From an uncultured Clostridia bacterium (GTDB lineage: Bacteria > Bacillota > Clostridia > TANB77 > CAG-508): DNA of 61,529 nt. The notes beneath the pieces were generated by a model. It was not told where the DNA came from. It ran no database searches and saw only the letters and a program-made list of their open reading frames with translations. Positions 46,187-55,521 of this stretch are shown here, one piece after another. A program made the translations under genes and the position numbers. The DNA lies in contig CAKOUO010000009.1 in the NCBI GenBank assembly GCA_934120645.1, positions 1 through 61,529 on the forward strand, read 5' to 3'. How positions within the stretch are numbered: the first letter of the stretch is position 1; every line of letters starts with the position of its first letter.

Positions 46187-48118
46187 ATGGAAAAATACAA
46201 TCATAAATACGGGGCAGAACAAATACAAGTATTAGAGGGATTAGAAGCTGTAAGAAAAAGACCAGGTATGTATATAGGTAGTACATCTGTAAGAGGTCTT
46301 CATCATATGGTATATGAAATTGTAGATAACGGTGTTGATGAAGCTTTAGCAGGTTACTGCACAGAAATAAATGTTGAAATTGAACCAGGAAATATAATAT
46401 CAGTTCAAGATAATGGTAGAGGAATACCAGTTGAAATACATCCTAAAACACATATATCTACTGCGGAAACTGTATATACAGTTCTTCATGCTGGAGGAAA
46501 ATTCGGTGGAGACAGTGGATACAAAGTATCTGGAGGTCTTCATGGAGTAGGGGCTTCAGTTGTAAACGCTCTATCCGCATGGACAGAGGTTACAATAGAA
46601 AGAGATGGCGGAATTTATCAAATGAGTTTTGAAAAAGGAAAAACCGTCAAAAAACTAGAAAAAATAGGAGAATCTAAAAAAACAGGAACAAAAGTAAGAT
46701 TCTTAGCTGATGATACAATATTTGAAAGTTTAAATTATGAATATGATGTATTAGAAAAAAGATTAAGAGAAATTGCATTCTTAACAAAAGGACTAAAAAT
46801 AACTTTAGAAGATAAAAGAGATGAAGAAAATGTAAAAAAAGCAGAATTTTGTTATGAAGGTGGATTAATTTCTTTTGTAGAATTTTTAAATAAAAACAAA
46901 GAAAAAATACATCCAAATCCAATATATATTGAAAAATCTGGAGAAGTACCAGTAGAAATAGCAATTCAATATACAACAAGCTATTCTGAAAATATATATA
47001 CATTTGTAAATAATATTAATACAGTAGAAGGTGGAACACACTTAGAAGGATTTAAAAGAGCACTAACAAAAGTATTTAATGATTATGCAAGAAGCCATAA
47101 TATATTAAAAGAAAAAGATTCAAATTTACAAGGTGAAGATATAAGAGAAGGAATAACAGCAGTTGTATCAGTAAAAGTAAAAGAACCACAATTTGAAGGA
47201 CAAACAAAAACAAAATTAGGAAATAGTGAAGTAACAGGTGTAGTACAAAGTATGGTAAATGATGCTTTAGCAACATTTTTGGAAGAAAATCCACAAGTTG
47301 CAAAAGCTGTATTAGAAAAATGTGTAAGTGCATCTAGGGCAAGAGAAGCTGCAAGAAAAGCTAGAGAATTAGTAAGAAAGAAGAGTTCATTAGAAACTGC
47401 TACTTTACCTGGAAAATTAGCTGATTGTAGTAGCAAAAATCCTGAAGAATGTGAAGTTTATATAGTCGAGGGAGATTCTGCTGGTGGAAGTGCAAAACAA
47501 GGAAGAGATAGAAAATTCCAAGCAATATTACCACTTTGGGGAAAAATGCTAAATGTAGAAAAAGCAAGAGCTGATAAAATTTATGGTAATGACAAATTAA
47601 ATCCAGTAATATTAGCTGTTGGTGCTGGAATAGGAACAGATTTTGATATTACAAAAATAAGATATGGAAAAGTAATTATAATGGCTGATGCCGATGTTGA
47701 TGGTGCACATATTAGAACATTATTATTAACATTTTTCTTTAGATATATGAGACCATTAATAGAAAACGGAAATGTATTTTTAGCTCAACCACCATTATAT
47801 AAATTATCTAAAAAAGGAATGGAAGATAAGTATTGCTACACAGATGAAGATTTAGCTAAAGCATACGAAGAATTAGAAAAAAAGGGAATAACAAGAGATC
47901 AACTTGGATTACAAAGATATAAAGGTCTAGGTGAAATGAACCCAGAACAACTATGGGAAACTACAATGAATCCAGACACAAGAATATTAGTAAAAGTTAC
48001 AATGGATGATGCAATAAAAGCAGATGAAACATTTACATTATTAATGGGAGATGAAGTAGAACCAAGAAGAGAATTTATACAACAAAATGCAAAATATGTG
48101 CAAAATCTAGATATATAA
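46187..48118 (+). CDS. gyrB: DNA gyrase subunit B
   Basis: The ATPase/TOPRIM subunit of gyrase, 643 residues as usual for Gram-positives. The GHKL ATP-binding motifs (EIVDNGVDEA, DNGRGIPV, GGLHGVGASVVNAL), the TOPRIM motif EGDSAGGSAKQGRDR (about 424-438) and MADADVDGAHIR (about 500-511) are clear, with the C-terminal QRYKGLGEM GyrA contact. It lies 11 bases after recF. Unusually, about 4.9 kb with T4SS genes separates it from gyrA. Confidence 0.97.
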   Translation: MEKYNHKYGAEQIQVLEGLEAVRKRPGMYIGSTSVRGLHHMVYEIVDNGVDEALAGYCTEINVEIEPGNIISVQDNGRGIPVEIHPKTHISTAETVYTVLHAGGKFGGDSGYKVSGGLHGVGASVVNALSAWTEVTIERDGGIYQMSFEKGKTVKKLEKIGESKKTGTKVRFLADDTIFESLNYEYDVLEKRLREIAFLTKGLKITLEDKRDEENVKKAEFCYEGGLISFVEFLNKNKEKIHPNPIYIEKSGEVPVEIAIQYTTSYSENIYTFVNNINTVEGGTHLEGFKRALTKVFNDYARSHNILKEKDSNLQGEDIREGITAVVSVKVKEPQFEGQTKTKLGNSEVTGVVQSMVNDALATFLEENPQVAKAVLEKCVSASRAREAARKARELVRKKSSLETATLPGKLADCSSKNPEECEVYIVEGDSAGGSAKQGRDRKFQAILPLWGKMLNVEKARADKIYGNDKLNPVILAVGAGIGTDFDITKIRYGKVIIMADADVDGAHIRTLLLTFFFRYMRPLIENGNVFLAQPPLYKLSKKGMEDKYCYTDEDLAKAYEELEKKGITRDQLGLQRYKGLGEMNPEQLWETTMNPDTRILVKVTMDDAIKADETFTLLMGDEVEPRREFIQQNAKYVQNLDI

Positions 48119-48122
48119 TAAT

Positions 48123-48157
48123 ATAATGGCAGGTAAAACAATATTACCTGCCATTAT
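48123..48157 (+). terminator. Strong 14-bp hairpin after gyrB
   Basis: ATAATGGCAGGTAA and its exact complement around a 7-base loop. There is no long T-run, so it may be a terminator or a 3'-end stabilising hairpin. Confidence 0.6.
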
Positions 48158-48600
48158 CTATAAAGCTGATAATAATCTACACTAAAACTAATAAATCTAA
48201 TATTTTAACCTAATATATATTGCTATATAAATAAGCTAGATACCAAAAATATTAATCAGTCGCTCGACTATTAATACACCATAAATAGCTATATTCATCC
48301 AAAAACGAGGGACTAATAATAACCATTTTGAAACAGTTAGATATAAGAATAATCTTAGCTCAAATATATTACATATAATTTGACCACATATAAATAAAGA
48401 AAAAATATAGCCTACAAACACATAATACACTCTTATCGCCGACATATAATAATATATTTGATACACCATCATACATCTTTGCTCGAATAATAATAAACTA
48501 AAACACAAATCTATTATTACTCTTTGCTCAACTATTATCAACCTTATATTAGTATTATGCACAATAAAAAAATAAATATTCAAAAAAATAAAAATTTTTA
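48158..48600. other. Unexplained 440-base gap with four degenerate GCTC(A/G)A repeats
   Basis: No convincing gene. A motif close to GCTCRAMTATTA occurs at 48262, 48358, 48481 and 48536, and an imperfect palindrome ATTAATCAGTCG / CGACTATTAAT lies at 48251-48275. Base use differs from the flanks: fewer A-tracts, more C on the plus strand. A 115-codon minus-strand frame spans it but has no ribosome binding site and an odd composition. It may be a decayed gene or a regulatory array. Confidence 0.35.
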
Positions 48601-48623
48601 AAAATTTTTAAATTGTCAAAAGA

Positions 48624-48668
48624 TGTCGAAATGTTTTTATTGACAAACAATAAAAATAAATATAGAAT
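48624..48668 (+). promoter_or_regulatory. Promoter of the right T4SS VirB4 operon with an upstream 0A box
   Basis: TGTCGAA (48624-48630, the exact 0A-box core) lies 9 bases before TTGACA (48640-48645), a 17-base spacer and TAGAAT (48663-48668). The predicted transcript would begin only a few bases before the AGGAGG at 48678, so the leader is almost absent. Confidence 0.55.
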
Positions 48669-48682
48669 GTTGCAAATAGGAG

Positions 48683-49249
48683 GTGAAAAAAATAAAAAAA
48701 ATTTCAGTTCAGAAATGGATACCAATAGATGAAATTTTAAATAATGGAATTATAAAAATAAATAAAAATAAATATATAAAAATATTAAAAATAATTCCAA
48801 TAAATTATAATTTAAAATCTGATTTAGAAAAGAAAACAATTTTAAATTCTTATAAAATATTTTTAAAAACATGTAATTTTAATATTCAAATTTTAATTCA
48901 AAGTAACAAGGAAGATTTAAGTCAACATATTTTAAAAATTCAGAAAAATACCCAAAAAAAAGAAAATAATTATTTAAAAGATTTATCTGTAAATTATATT
49001 AATTTTATAGAAAATTTAAATTATTCAAAAAAATCATCTTCAAAAGATTTTTATATTATTATTTTTAATGAAAAAAATTCAGAAAATATTTCTACAGAAA
49101 TAATAGAAAACGAATTAAGAGAAAAATATTTTAAAATAAAAGAATGCTTATCAAGATGCGGAAATGATGTAACAGAATTAAATAAAAAAAATGAAATTAT
49201 AAAAATATTAAATTCTTTTTTAAATACAAGAAAATATTATATAAAATAA
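48683..49249 (+). CDS. VirB4 N-terminal-domain protein (split VirB4, right locus)
   Basis: About 186 residues with the VirB4/TraC N-terminal pattern: WIPIDEILNNGIIKI, then KYIKILKIIPINYNL, then FKTC-like helix and FNIQILIQS, and a later KECLSRCGNDVTEL helix. There is no P-loop and, unlike its left-locus counterpart, no membrane anchor. It lies 39 bases before the VirB4 motor gene. The GTG at 48683 is part of the AGGAGGTG binding site itself and is unlikely to be the start. An AUA at 48692, 8 bases after AGGAGG, is the best-placed initiator. Confidence 0.68.
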   Translation: MKKIKKISVQKWIPIDEILNNGIIKINKNKYIKILKIIPINYNLKSDLEKKTILNSYKIFLKTCNFNIQILIQSNKEDLSQHILKIQKNTQKKENNYLKDLSVNYINFIENLNYSKKSSSKDFYIIIFNEKNSENISTEIIENELREKYFKIKECLSRCGNDVTELNKKNEIIKILNSFLNTRKYYIK

Positions 49250-49288
49250 AAATAAATTGGTATCAAAAATAAAAATATTAAAGGAGGT

Positions 49289-51109
49289 ATGTATATAAAA
49301 AAATATAAAAAAATAATAAAAAATTTTTATTCAGGAATTTTTTCAAAAAAAGATTTTATTTCTCCTGCATATATAAATATGCAAAACCCAAAATATATAG
49401 AAATCGATAATTTATATTATTCATCATTAATAATAGTAAATTATTATAGAGAACAAACAGATTTATTATTAAAAAATTTAATAGAAACAAATATAAATAT
49501 GAATATTTCTATTTTTTATGAAAAACAAGATTCTTATAAAACAATAAAAGATTTAACATACCATATTGGAAATGTTGGAGTAGAATTAAAAGAATCCAAT
49601 GAAAACAGGCAAGATATAGATATAGCTTCTTATACATATAATGATGCAAAATATATAAGAAAAGAAATGCAAGTAAATAATGAAGATTTATATTTTTTAT
49701 ATATTTATATAACTTTATATTCAGAAGATAAAAAAGAATTAGAATATAATTTAAATAAAATTGAAGGAATATCACAAAGTAAAGGAATGCAGACAAGAAG
49801 AGCAAATTTTAGGCAGGAAGAAGCATATTTAGCAAGTTTACCAATATTTGAAAATAAAGAAATAATAAAAAAAGCAGCTAGAAGAAATATTTTAACATCA
49901 GGTTTATTATCAACATATCCTTTTATATCATCAACAATATTTGATGAAAATGGAATTTTTATAGGAACAAATATTTATAATAATTCATTAGTTTTTATAG
50001 ATAGATATAATACTAATAAATATAAAAATGCAAATATGTGTATTTTTGGAACAAGCGGGGCAGGAAAATCATTTTATACAAAATTATTAATTTTGAGATA
50101 TAAATTATTAGGAATAAAACAATATATAATAGATCCAGATAGAGAATACGATAAAATATGTAAAAAATTAAAAGGTATACAAATAAAAATAGGACCAACT
50201 TCGAATACATATATAAATATTTTAGAAATAAGAAAAGAAAGTGTTGAAGAAGGAGAAAATGGATATTTAGCAACTAAAATTAGTAAATTAATAGGATTTT
50301 TTAATTTAATATTTGGAAAAATAAATGAAGAAGAAAAAGCTTTACTAGAAGAAAAAATAATAGAAATGTATAAGCAAAAAGGAATAAATTTTGATGATAA
50401 AAGTTTATATAATAAAAAAAATAAATTTAAATCAGAAAAAGAAATGCCAATATTAGAAGATTTATATTTTTTATTAGGAAAAGATGAAAAAACAAAAAAA
50501 TTCAAAACAAAATTAATACCATTTGTTGAAGGTTCTATGAAATTTTTTAATAATTATACAAATATAAAATTAAATAATGAATTAATAGTAGCAGATATTT
50601 ATGAATTAGGTGAAGAAAATTTAAAATATGGAATGTACCTTTTTACAGATATTTTTTGGGATAAAATAAAAGAAAATAGAGAAGAAAAAAAAGCAATATA
50701 TTTGGATGAAATATGGAGATTAATAGGAGTTACTTCAAATAAAAATGTTGCAACATTTATATATAAAATATTTAAAACAATCAGAAAATATGGAGGTAGT
50801 GGTGTTGCAATAACTCAAGACATATCAGATATATTTAGTTTAGATAATGGAACATATGGAAGAAGTATATTAAATAATTCAAGTATTAAAAATTTTTTTG
50901 CATTAGAAGAAGAAAATATAAAAATATTACAAGAATATGCAAATTTATCAGATAAAGAAAAAATAGAAATAAAATCATTAAAAAGGGGAGAATGTTTAAT
51001 GTTTGTTGGTGAAGATCATATTTTAACAAAAATAGAATCTTCAGATTTAGAAAAAGAAATTATAGAAGGTGAAAATAAAATTGCAAAAAATTATAACAGC
51101 TATGAATGA
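49289..51109 (+). CDS. VirB4-type T4SS ATPase, C-terminal motor protein (right locus)
   Basis: A 606-residue ATPase with an N-terminal segment DFISPAYIN (22-30) equivalent to LIAPSGID in the left-locus protein, Walker A GTSGAGKS (254-261), Walker B AIYLDEIW near residue 472 and a TQDISD sensor segment. Like the left protein it lacks the usual N-terminal domain, which is supplied by the preceding gene. The ATG at 49289 is only 1 base from AGGAGG. An in-frame AUA at 49295 is at the ideal 7 bases and may be the real start. Codon use is extremely AT-rich. Confidence 0.88.
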   Translation: MYIKKYKKIIKNFYSGIFSKKDFISPAYINMQNPKYIEIDNLYYSSLIIVNYYREQTDLLLKNLIETNINMNISIFYEKQDSYKTIKDLTYHIGNVGVELKESNENRQDIDIASYTYNDAKYIRKEMQVNNEDLYFLYIYITLYSEDKKELEYNLNKIEGISQSKGMQTRRANFRQEEAYLASLPIFENKEIIKKAARRNILTSGLLSTYPFISSTIFDENGIFIGTNIYNNSLVFIDRYNTNKYKNANMCIFGTSGAGKSFYTKLLILRYKLLGIKQYIIDPDREYDKICKKLKGIQIKIGPTSNTYINILEIRKESVEEGENGYLATKISKLIGFFNLIFGKINEEEKALLEEKIIEMYKQKGINFDDKSLYNKKNKFKSEKEMPILEDLYFLLGKDEKTKKFKTKLIPFVEGSMKFFNNYTNIKLNNELIVADIYELGEENLKYGMYLFTDIFWDKIKENREEKKAIYLDEIWRLIGVTSNKNVATFIYKIFKTIRKYGGSGVAITQDISDIFSLDNGTYGRSILNNSSIKNFFALEEENIKILQEYANLSDKEKIEIKSLKRGECLMFVGEDHILTKIESSDLEKEIIEGENKIAKNYNSYE

Positions 51110-52139
51110 TCCAATATTAGTTGAAAAATTAAAAAAAGAAAAAATAAATATTATAGGAAAAGATATACAATATAAAGAGGGAATATTAGAATTATTAGAA
51201 AAAGAAAAAAATATAAATTATATATTTATAAATAATAAAATACCAGGTGAAATAAATCTAGAAGAATTAATAAAAAAAATTAATAATATAAATAAAAAAA
51301 TAAATATAATTATTTTTATAAAAAAGGATGATAAAAAAATAAATAAAACCATAAACAATAAAAATATAAAAATAATTTATTATGATAAAAAAATAGATAT
51401 AGAAATTTTAAAAAAATATATAAATAAAAAATTAAATATAAAAAATAAAAATAATGATATAAAAACAATAATTTTCGATGGACCAAATGGAAGTGGAAAA
51501 AGTATGACAATTATAAATTTAGCATATTATTTAAAAAATAAAAATAAAAAAATATTAATATTAGATTTAAATGATTCTAATATAAAGAATATATTAGGAA
51601 TAAAAATTCAAAAAAATAAAAAAAATTTAAATTATAAAAATAAATTTAAAATAAAATTAGATAAAAATATAAAAATAAATAAATATAAAAATAAAAATTC
51701 AAAATTAATAAAAATAATAAAATTAGAAAATAAAATAGATTTAATAAAAACTAATAAAAAACTAAAAATAAAAAATTTTGAAAAATATTATGATTATATT
51801 TTTATAGAAATAAATTCGAATATAAAAAAGATAGATAACAAAAATAAAAAAATTGTATTAGTTATGGAACCAGATTTAATAGGAATAAAAAAAACAAAAA
51901 AAATAATAGAGAAAAATTATAAAAAGACAAAAAATTTAAAAATAATAATAAATAAAAATAATAAATATTCTATTGATGAAAATATAATAAAAAAAATATT
52001 TTATAGAACAGAAATTATAGGAAAAATAAATTATAATGAAAAATATACATTATTAATAAATTGTAATTTTAAAAATAATTATTTATTAAATAATAAAAAT
52101 ATAATAAAAACAAATTCGAATATTATTAAAAATTTATGA
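51081..52139 (+). CDS. MinD/ParA-like P-loop ATPase
   Basis: About 352 residues. An N-terminal receiver-like region (about 1-115) is followed by an ATPase domain with the P-loop GPNGSGKSMT (about 135-144) and LILDLNDSN (about 167-175). The family resembles CpaE/MinD ATPases, but the first P-loop Lys of the deviant Walker A is absent, so it is a nonstandard member. Lys, Asn and Ile dominate and the gene is among the most AT-rich in the window. The TTG at 51081 follows AAGGTG by 9 bases and gives an N-terminus QKIITAMNDP. The open GTG at 51069 is inside the binding site. It overlaps the VirB4 gene by 29 bases. Confidence 0.62.
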   Translation: MQKIITAMNDPILVEKLKKEKINIIGKDIQYKEGILELLEKEKNINYIFINNKIPGEINLEELIKKINNINKKINIIIFIKKDDKKINKTINNKNIKIIYYDKKIDIEILKKYINKKLNIKNKNNDIKTIIFDGPNGSGKSMTIINLAYYLKNKNKKILILDLNDSNIKNILGIKIQKNKKNLNYKNKFKIKLDKNIKINKYKNKNSKLIKIIKLENKIDLIKTNKKLKIKNFEKYYDYIFIEINSNIKKIDNKNKKIVLVMEPDLIGIKKTKKIIEKNYKKTKNLKIIINKNNKYSIDENIIKKIFYRTEIIGKINYNEKYTLLINCNFKNNYLLNNKNIIKTNSNIIKNL

Positions 52140-52152
52140 AAGGAAAATTAAA

Positions 52153-52869
52153 ATGGAACAAGAATTAAATAATGAATTAAAAATAGAAAATAATTTAGTA
52201 AATGAAAAAGAACAACAAAATTTTTTAGAAACAACATTAGGAAAGACGATAAATACAGGAATAGATATTGGAATAAGAGCTCTTTTGCCAGATTATATAG
52301 AACAACAAATTATAGATTTAAAAGATAATTTAATTCAATATGGTTTGAAAGATGGAATAAAAAAGAGTATAGATGATGCAATAAATCTAGGAAAAAGTGC
52401 AGTAGGTATTGTTACTGGAAATTTTGAAAACATATCACAAATGCAGGAGGCAATAAAAAGTGGAGGAATAATAGACAATGTATCAAATTTATTAGATGCA
52501 GTAATAAATAAAGTACAATCAAATGGTTTAATAAATTCAACAGTAGCTAGAACAATAAAACAAGGAAAAAATTCTATATTAAATAATGTAGAAAAAAATA
52601 TAGAAAATACATTTAATAATCAAATAAAATCATTAAGTTATACAGAAAAATATATTAATAATTGGGAACAATATTATAATAATAAAGATTTTAATGGAAT
52701 GGAAAAAGAGTACAAAAAAATAGAAAAAGAAATTAACAATTTAGTACCAATTGAAAAAACAATACAACAAGTTAGAATAATAGAAAATATACATAATTTA
52801 ATAAAAAATAATGGACAAGATTTTAATTTAACAAATGAGCAAATAGAATTAGCAAACAAATTAAAATAA
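52153..52869 (+). CDS. Helical protein of unknown function between VirB4 operon and gyrA
   Basis: A 238-residue protein predicted to be nearly all helical, with a central amphipathic and weakly hydrophobic part (GKTINTGIDIGIRALLPDYI, then GLKDGIKKSIDDAINLGKSAVGIVTGNFENI, about residues 30-98) and a charged C-terminus. It has no signal peptide and no clear membrane segment. It lies 13 bases after the MinD-like gene with AAAGGA, so it belongs to the right T4SS operon. I do not recognise a family. A scaffold or secreted substrate role would be guesswork. Confidence 0.65.
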   Translation: MEQELNNELKIENNLVNEKEQQNFLETTLGKTINTGIDIGIRALLPDYIEQQIIDLKDNLIQYGLKDGIKKSIDDAINLGKSAVGIVTGNFENISQMQEAIKSGGIIDNVSNLLDAVINKVQSNGLINSTVARTIKQGKNSILNNVEKNIENTFNNQIKSLSYTEKYINNWEQYYNNKDFNGMEKEYKKIEKEINNLVPIEKTIQQVRIIENIHNLIKNNGQDFNLTNEQIELANKLK

Positions 52870-52947
52870 AGTAAATTATTATAGAAACATATAAATAGAA
52901 AATATAGAAATCCCTAAGAAAAACGCAACTTTTTTTGTCAAAATCTA

Positions 52948-52976
52948 TTGCAAAATTTAGCCCGGTTTAGTATAAT
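52948..52976 (+). promoter_or_regulatory. SigA promoter of gyrA
   Basis: TTGCAA (52948-52953), 17-base spacer containing CCCGG, TATAAT (52971-52976). gyrA is therefore transcribed independently of the T4SS genes upstream. Confidence 0.7.
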
Positions 52977-53013
52977 ACAAGTGTAGAAAATACAATAGAA
53001 AGAGGGAGAAATA

Positions 53014-55473
53014 ATGGAAGAAAAACTAGAAAGACGAGACGGAAAAATAATCGAAAGAGATATAGATAAAGAAATGAGAACAGCATATATAGATTATGCA
53101 ATGAGTGTTATAGTATCTCGTGCACTTCCAGATGCTAGAGATGGTTTAAAACCAGTGCATAGAAGAATTTTATATGCTATGCATGAAGATGGAATTACTT
53201 CAGATAAACCATATCGTAAATGTGCAAACACAGTAGGATCAGTTCTTGGTAGATATCATCCACATGGAGATAGTTCAGTATATGATGCAATGGTAAGATT
53301 AGCACAAGATTTTACAATGAGATATCCATTTATAGATGGGCATGGAAACTTTGGTTCTGTTGATGGAGATAGCCCTGCTGCCATGAGGTATACAGAGGCA
53401 AGAATGTCAAAAATTTCAGAATTAATGCTAACAGATATAGAAAAAAATACAGTTGATTTTATGCCAAACTATGATGATAGATTACAAGAACCAACTGTTT
53501 TACCAGCAAGAATACCAGCTTTATTAGTAAATGGTTCATCAGGTATAGCAGTAGGTATGGCAACAAATATACCACCACACAACTTAACAGAAGTAATTGA
53601 TGGAATTATAAAAGTAATTGATAATCCAGAAGTAACAATTGAAGAATTAATGGAAATAATAAAAGGACCTGATTTCCCAACAGGAGCAACAATATTAGGT
53701 AAACAAGGAATAAAAGACGCTTATACAACAGGAAGAGGAAAAATCACCATGAGAGGTGAAGCTGAAATTGAAGAAATGAGCGGAAATAGACAAAAAATAA
53801 TAATAACTTCATTACCATATCAAGTTAATAAAGCTAAATTGGTAAAAACAATATCAGATTTAGTTAAAGAGAAAAAAGTTGAAGGTATTTCAGAAGTTAG
53901 AGATGAATCTGATAGAAAAGAAAAAACAAGGGTTGTAATAGAACTAAAAAGAGATGCAAATGCAAGAGTTATTTTAAATCAATTATATAAACATACTCAA
54001 CTACAAGAAACATTTGGGGCTATAATGATAGCATTAGTTGATGGAGAACCAAAACTATTAACATTAAGAGAGTGTTTAGATTGCTATATAAAACATAGAA
54101 AAACAGTAATCTTAAGAAGAACAAAATTTGATTTAGATAAAGCATTAGCAAGAGCACATATTTTAGAAGGATTAAAAATAGCACTTGATAATATTGATGA
54201 GGTAATTTCAATTATTCGTTCATCATATGACAATCCAAAAGAAAGATTAATAGAAAGATTTGGATTATCTGATATACAAGCACAAGCAATATTAGATATG
54301 AGATTAAAAACTTTATCAGGATTGCAAAGAGAAAAAATTGAAGAAGAATATAATGAATTAATGAAATTAATAGCTCATTTAAGAGATATACTAGAAAATG
54401 AATCATTAGTATATGGAATAATAAAAGAAGAATTAACAGAGATAAAAGAAAAATTTGGTGATGATAGATTAACAAAAATTGTTGCTGCAGAAGGAGAATT
54501 TGTAGCAGAAGACTTAATAAAAGAAGAACAAACAGTAGTTGCATTAACACATTTTGGATACATTAAAAGAATGCCAATAGATACATATAGAAGCCAAAAA
54601 AGAGGTGGAAAAGGAATTACTGGAATAGCAACAAGAGAAGAAGATTTTGTTAAACAAATATTTACAGCATCAACACATGATACAATATTATTCTTTACAA
54701 ATAAGGGAAAACTATATAAATTAAAAGGATATGAAATTCCAGAAGCAGGAAGAACTGCTAAAGGAACAGCAATTGTTAATTTACTAAGTTTAGATGCAGG
54801 CGAAAAAGTATCAGCAGTAATACCAATTCAAAACTTTGCAGAAGGAAAATACTTATTAATGGCAACTAAAAAGGGTCTAATTAAAAAGACTGCACTTACA
54901 GAATATAATTCTGCAAGAACAACAGGATTACAAGGAATTACATTAAAAGATGATGATGAACTTATAACTGTAAGACTTACAGATGGACAAGATAATGTTG
55001 TACTTGTAACAAGAGAAGGTATGTGCATAACATTTGATGAAAAAGATGTAAGACCAATTGGAAGAGTAGCACAAGGTGTTATAGGAATTAGACTAAGTGA
55101 AGATGATGAAGTAATAGGTATGGAATCTGTAATTGCTGGAGGAAGAGCTACACTTCTTGCTATTACTGAAAATGGATTTGGAAAAAGAACAGAATTAGAC
55201 GAATATAGAGTTCAAATAAGAGGTGGAAAAGGAGTTATAACTTATAAAATTACACCAAAAACAGGAAAATTAGTTGGAGTTAGAATTGCAACTGAAGAAG
55301 ATGATGTAATGTTAATTACAGATACAGGAACAATAATAAGACTTCAAGTAAAAGATATAAGTGTTCTTGGAAGATCAACACAAGGTGTAACTTTGATGAG
55401 AACAAGTGATGGTGGAAAAGTAGTAAGTATAGAAACATTAACACCTGATATGGAAAATCCAGAAGAAAAATAA
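53014..55473 (+). CDS. gyrA: DNA gyrase subunit A
   Basis: The DNA-cleaving subunit of gyrase, 819 residues. The catalytic tyrosine is Tyr126 in AAMRYTEAR. The quinolone-resistance region HPHGDSSVYD has Ser87 and Asp91, the sensitive-type residues at the E. coli 83/87 positions. The GyrA box appears as QKRGGKG near residue 528, followed by six beta-pinwheel repeats. It has its own promoter and a shared terminator with dnaI. Confidence 0.97.
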   Translation: MEEKLERRDGKIIERDIDKEMRTAYIDYAMSVIVSRALPDARDGLKPVHRRILYAMHEDGITSDKPYRKCANTVGSVLGRYHPHGDSSVYDAMVRLAQDFTMRYPFIDGHGNFGSVDGDSPAAMRYTEARMSKISELMLTDIEKNTVDFMPNYDDRLQEPTVLPARIPALLVNGSSGIAVGMATNIPPHNLTEVIDGIIKVIDNPEVTIEELMEIIKGPDFPTGATILGKQGIKDAYTTGRGKITMRGEAEIEEMSGNRQKIIITSLPYQVNKAKLVKTISDLVKEKKVEGISEVRDESDRKEKTRVVIELKRDANARVILNQLYKHTQLQETFGAIMIALVDGEPKLLTLRECLDCYIKHRKTVILRRTKFDLDKALARAHILEGLKIALDNIDEVISIIRSSYDNPKERLIERFGLSDIQAQAILDMRLKTLSGLQREKIEEEYNELMKLIAHLRDILENESLVYGIIKEELTEIKEKFGDDRLTKIVAAEGEFVAEDLIKEEQTVVALTHFGYIKRMPIDTYRSQKRGGKGITGIATREEDFVKQIFTASTHDTILFFTNKGKLYKLKGYEIPEAGRTAKGTAIVNLLSLDAGEKVSAVIPIQNFAEGKYLLMATKKGLIKKTALTEYNSARTTGLQGITLKDDDELITVRLTDGQDNVVLVTREGMCITFDEKDVRPIGRVAQGVIGIRLSEDDEVIGMESVIAGGRATLLAITENGFGKRTELDEYRVQIRGGKGVITYKITPKTGKLVGVRIATEEDDVMLITDTGTIIRLQVKDISVLGRSTQGVTLMRTSDGGKVVSIETLTPDMENPEEK

Positions 55474-55480
55474 AAATAAA

Positions 55481-55519
55481 AAAATAGAAAATATTAAAAA
55501 TATATTTTCTATTTTTTTT
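55481..55519 (+). terminator. Bidirectional terminator between gyrA and dnaI
   Basis: Stem AAAATAGAAAATAT / ATATTTTCTATTTT with a T run on both strands. Confidence 0.8.
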
Positions 55520-55521
55520 AT

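Noticed and set aside
48236..48583. 115-codon minus-strand open frame in the gyrB-T4SS gap
   Set aside because: TTG start with no ribosome binding site and a hydrophobic composition unlike real genes here; the GCTCRA motifs explain its apparent internal repeats.
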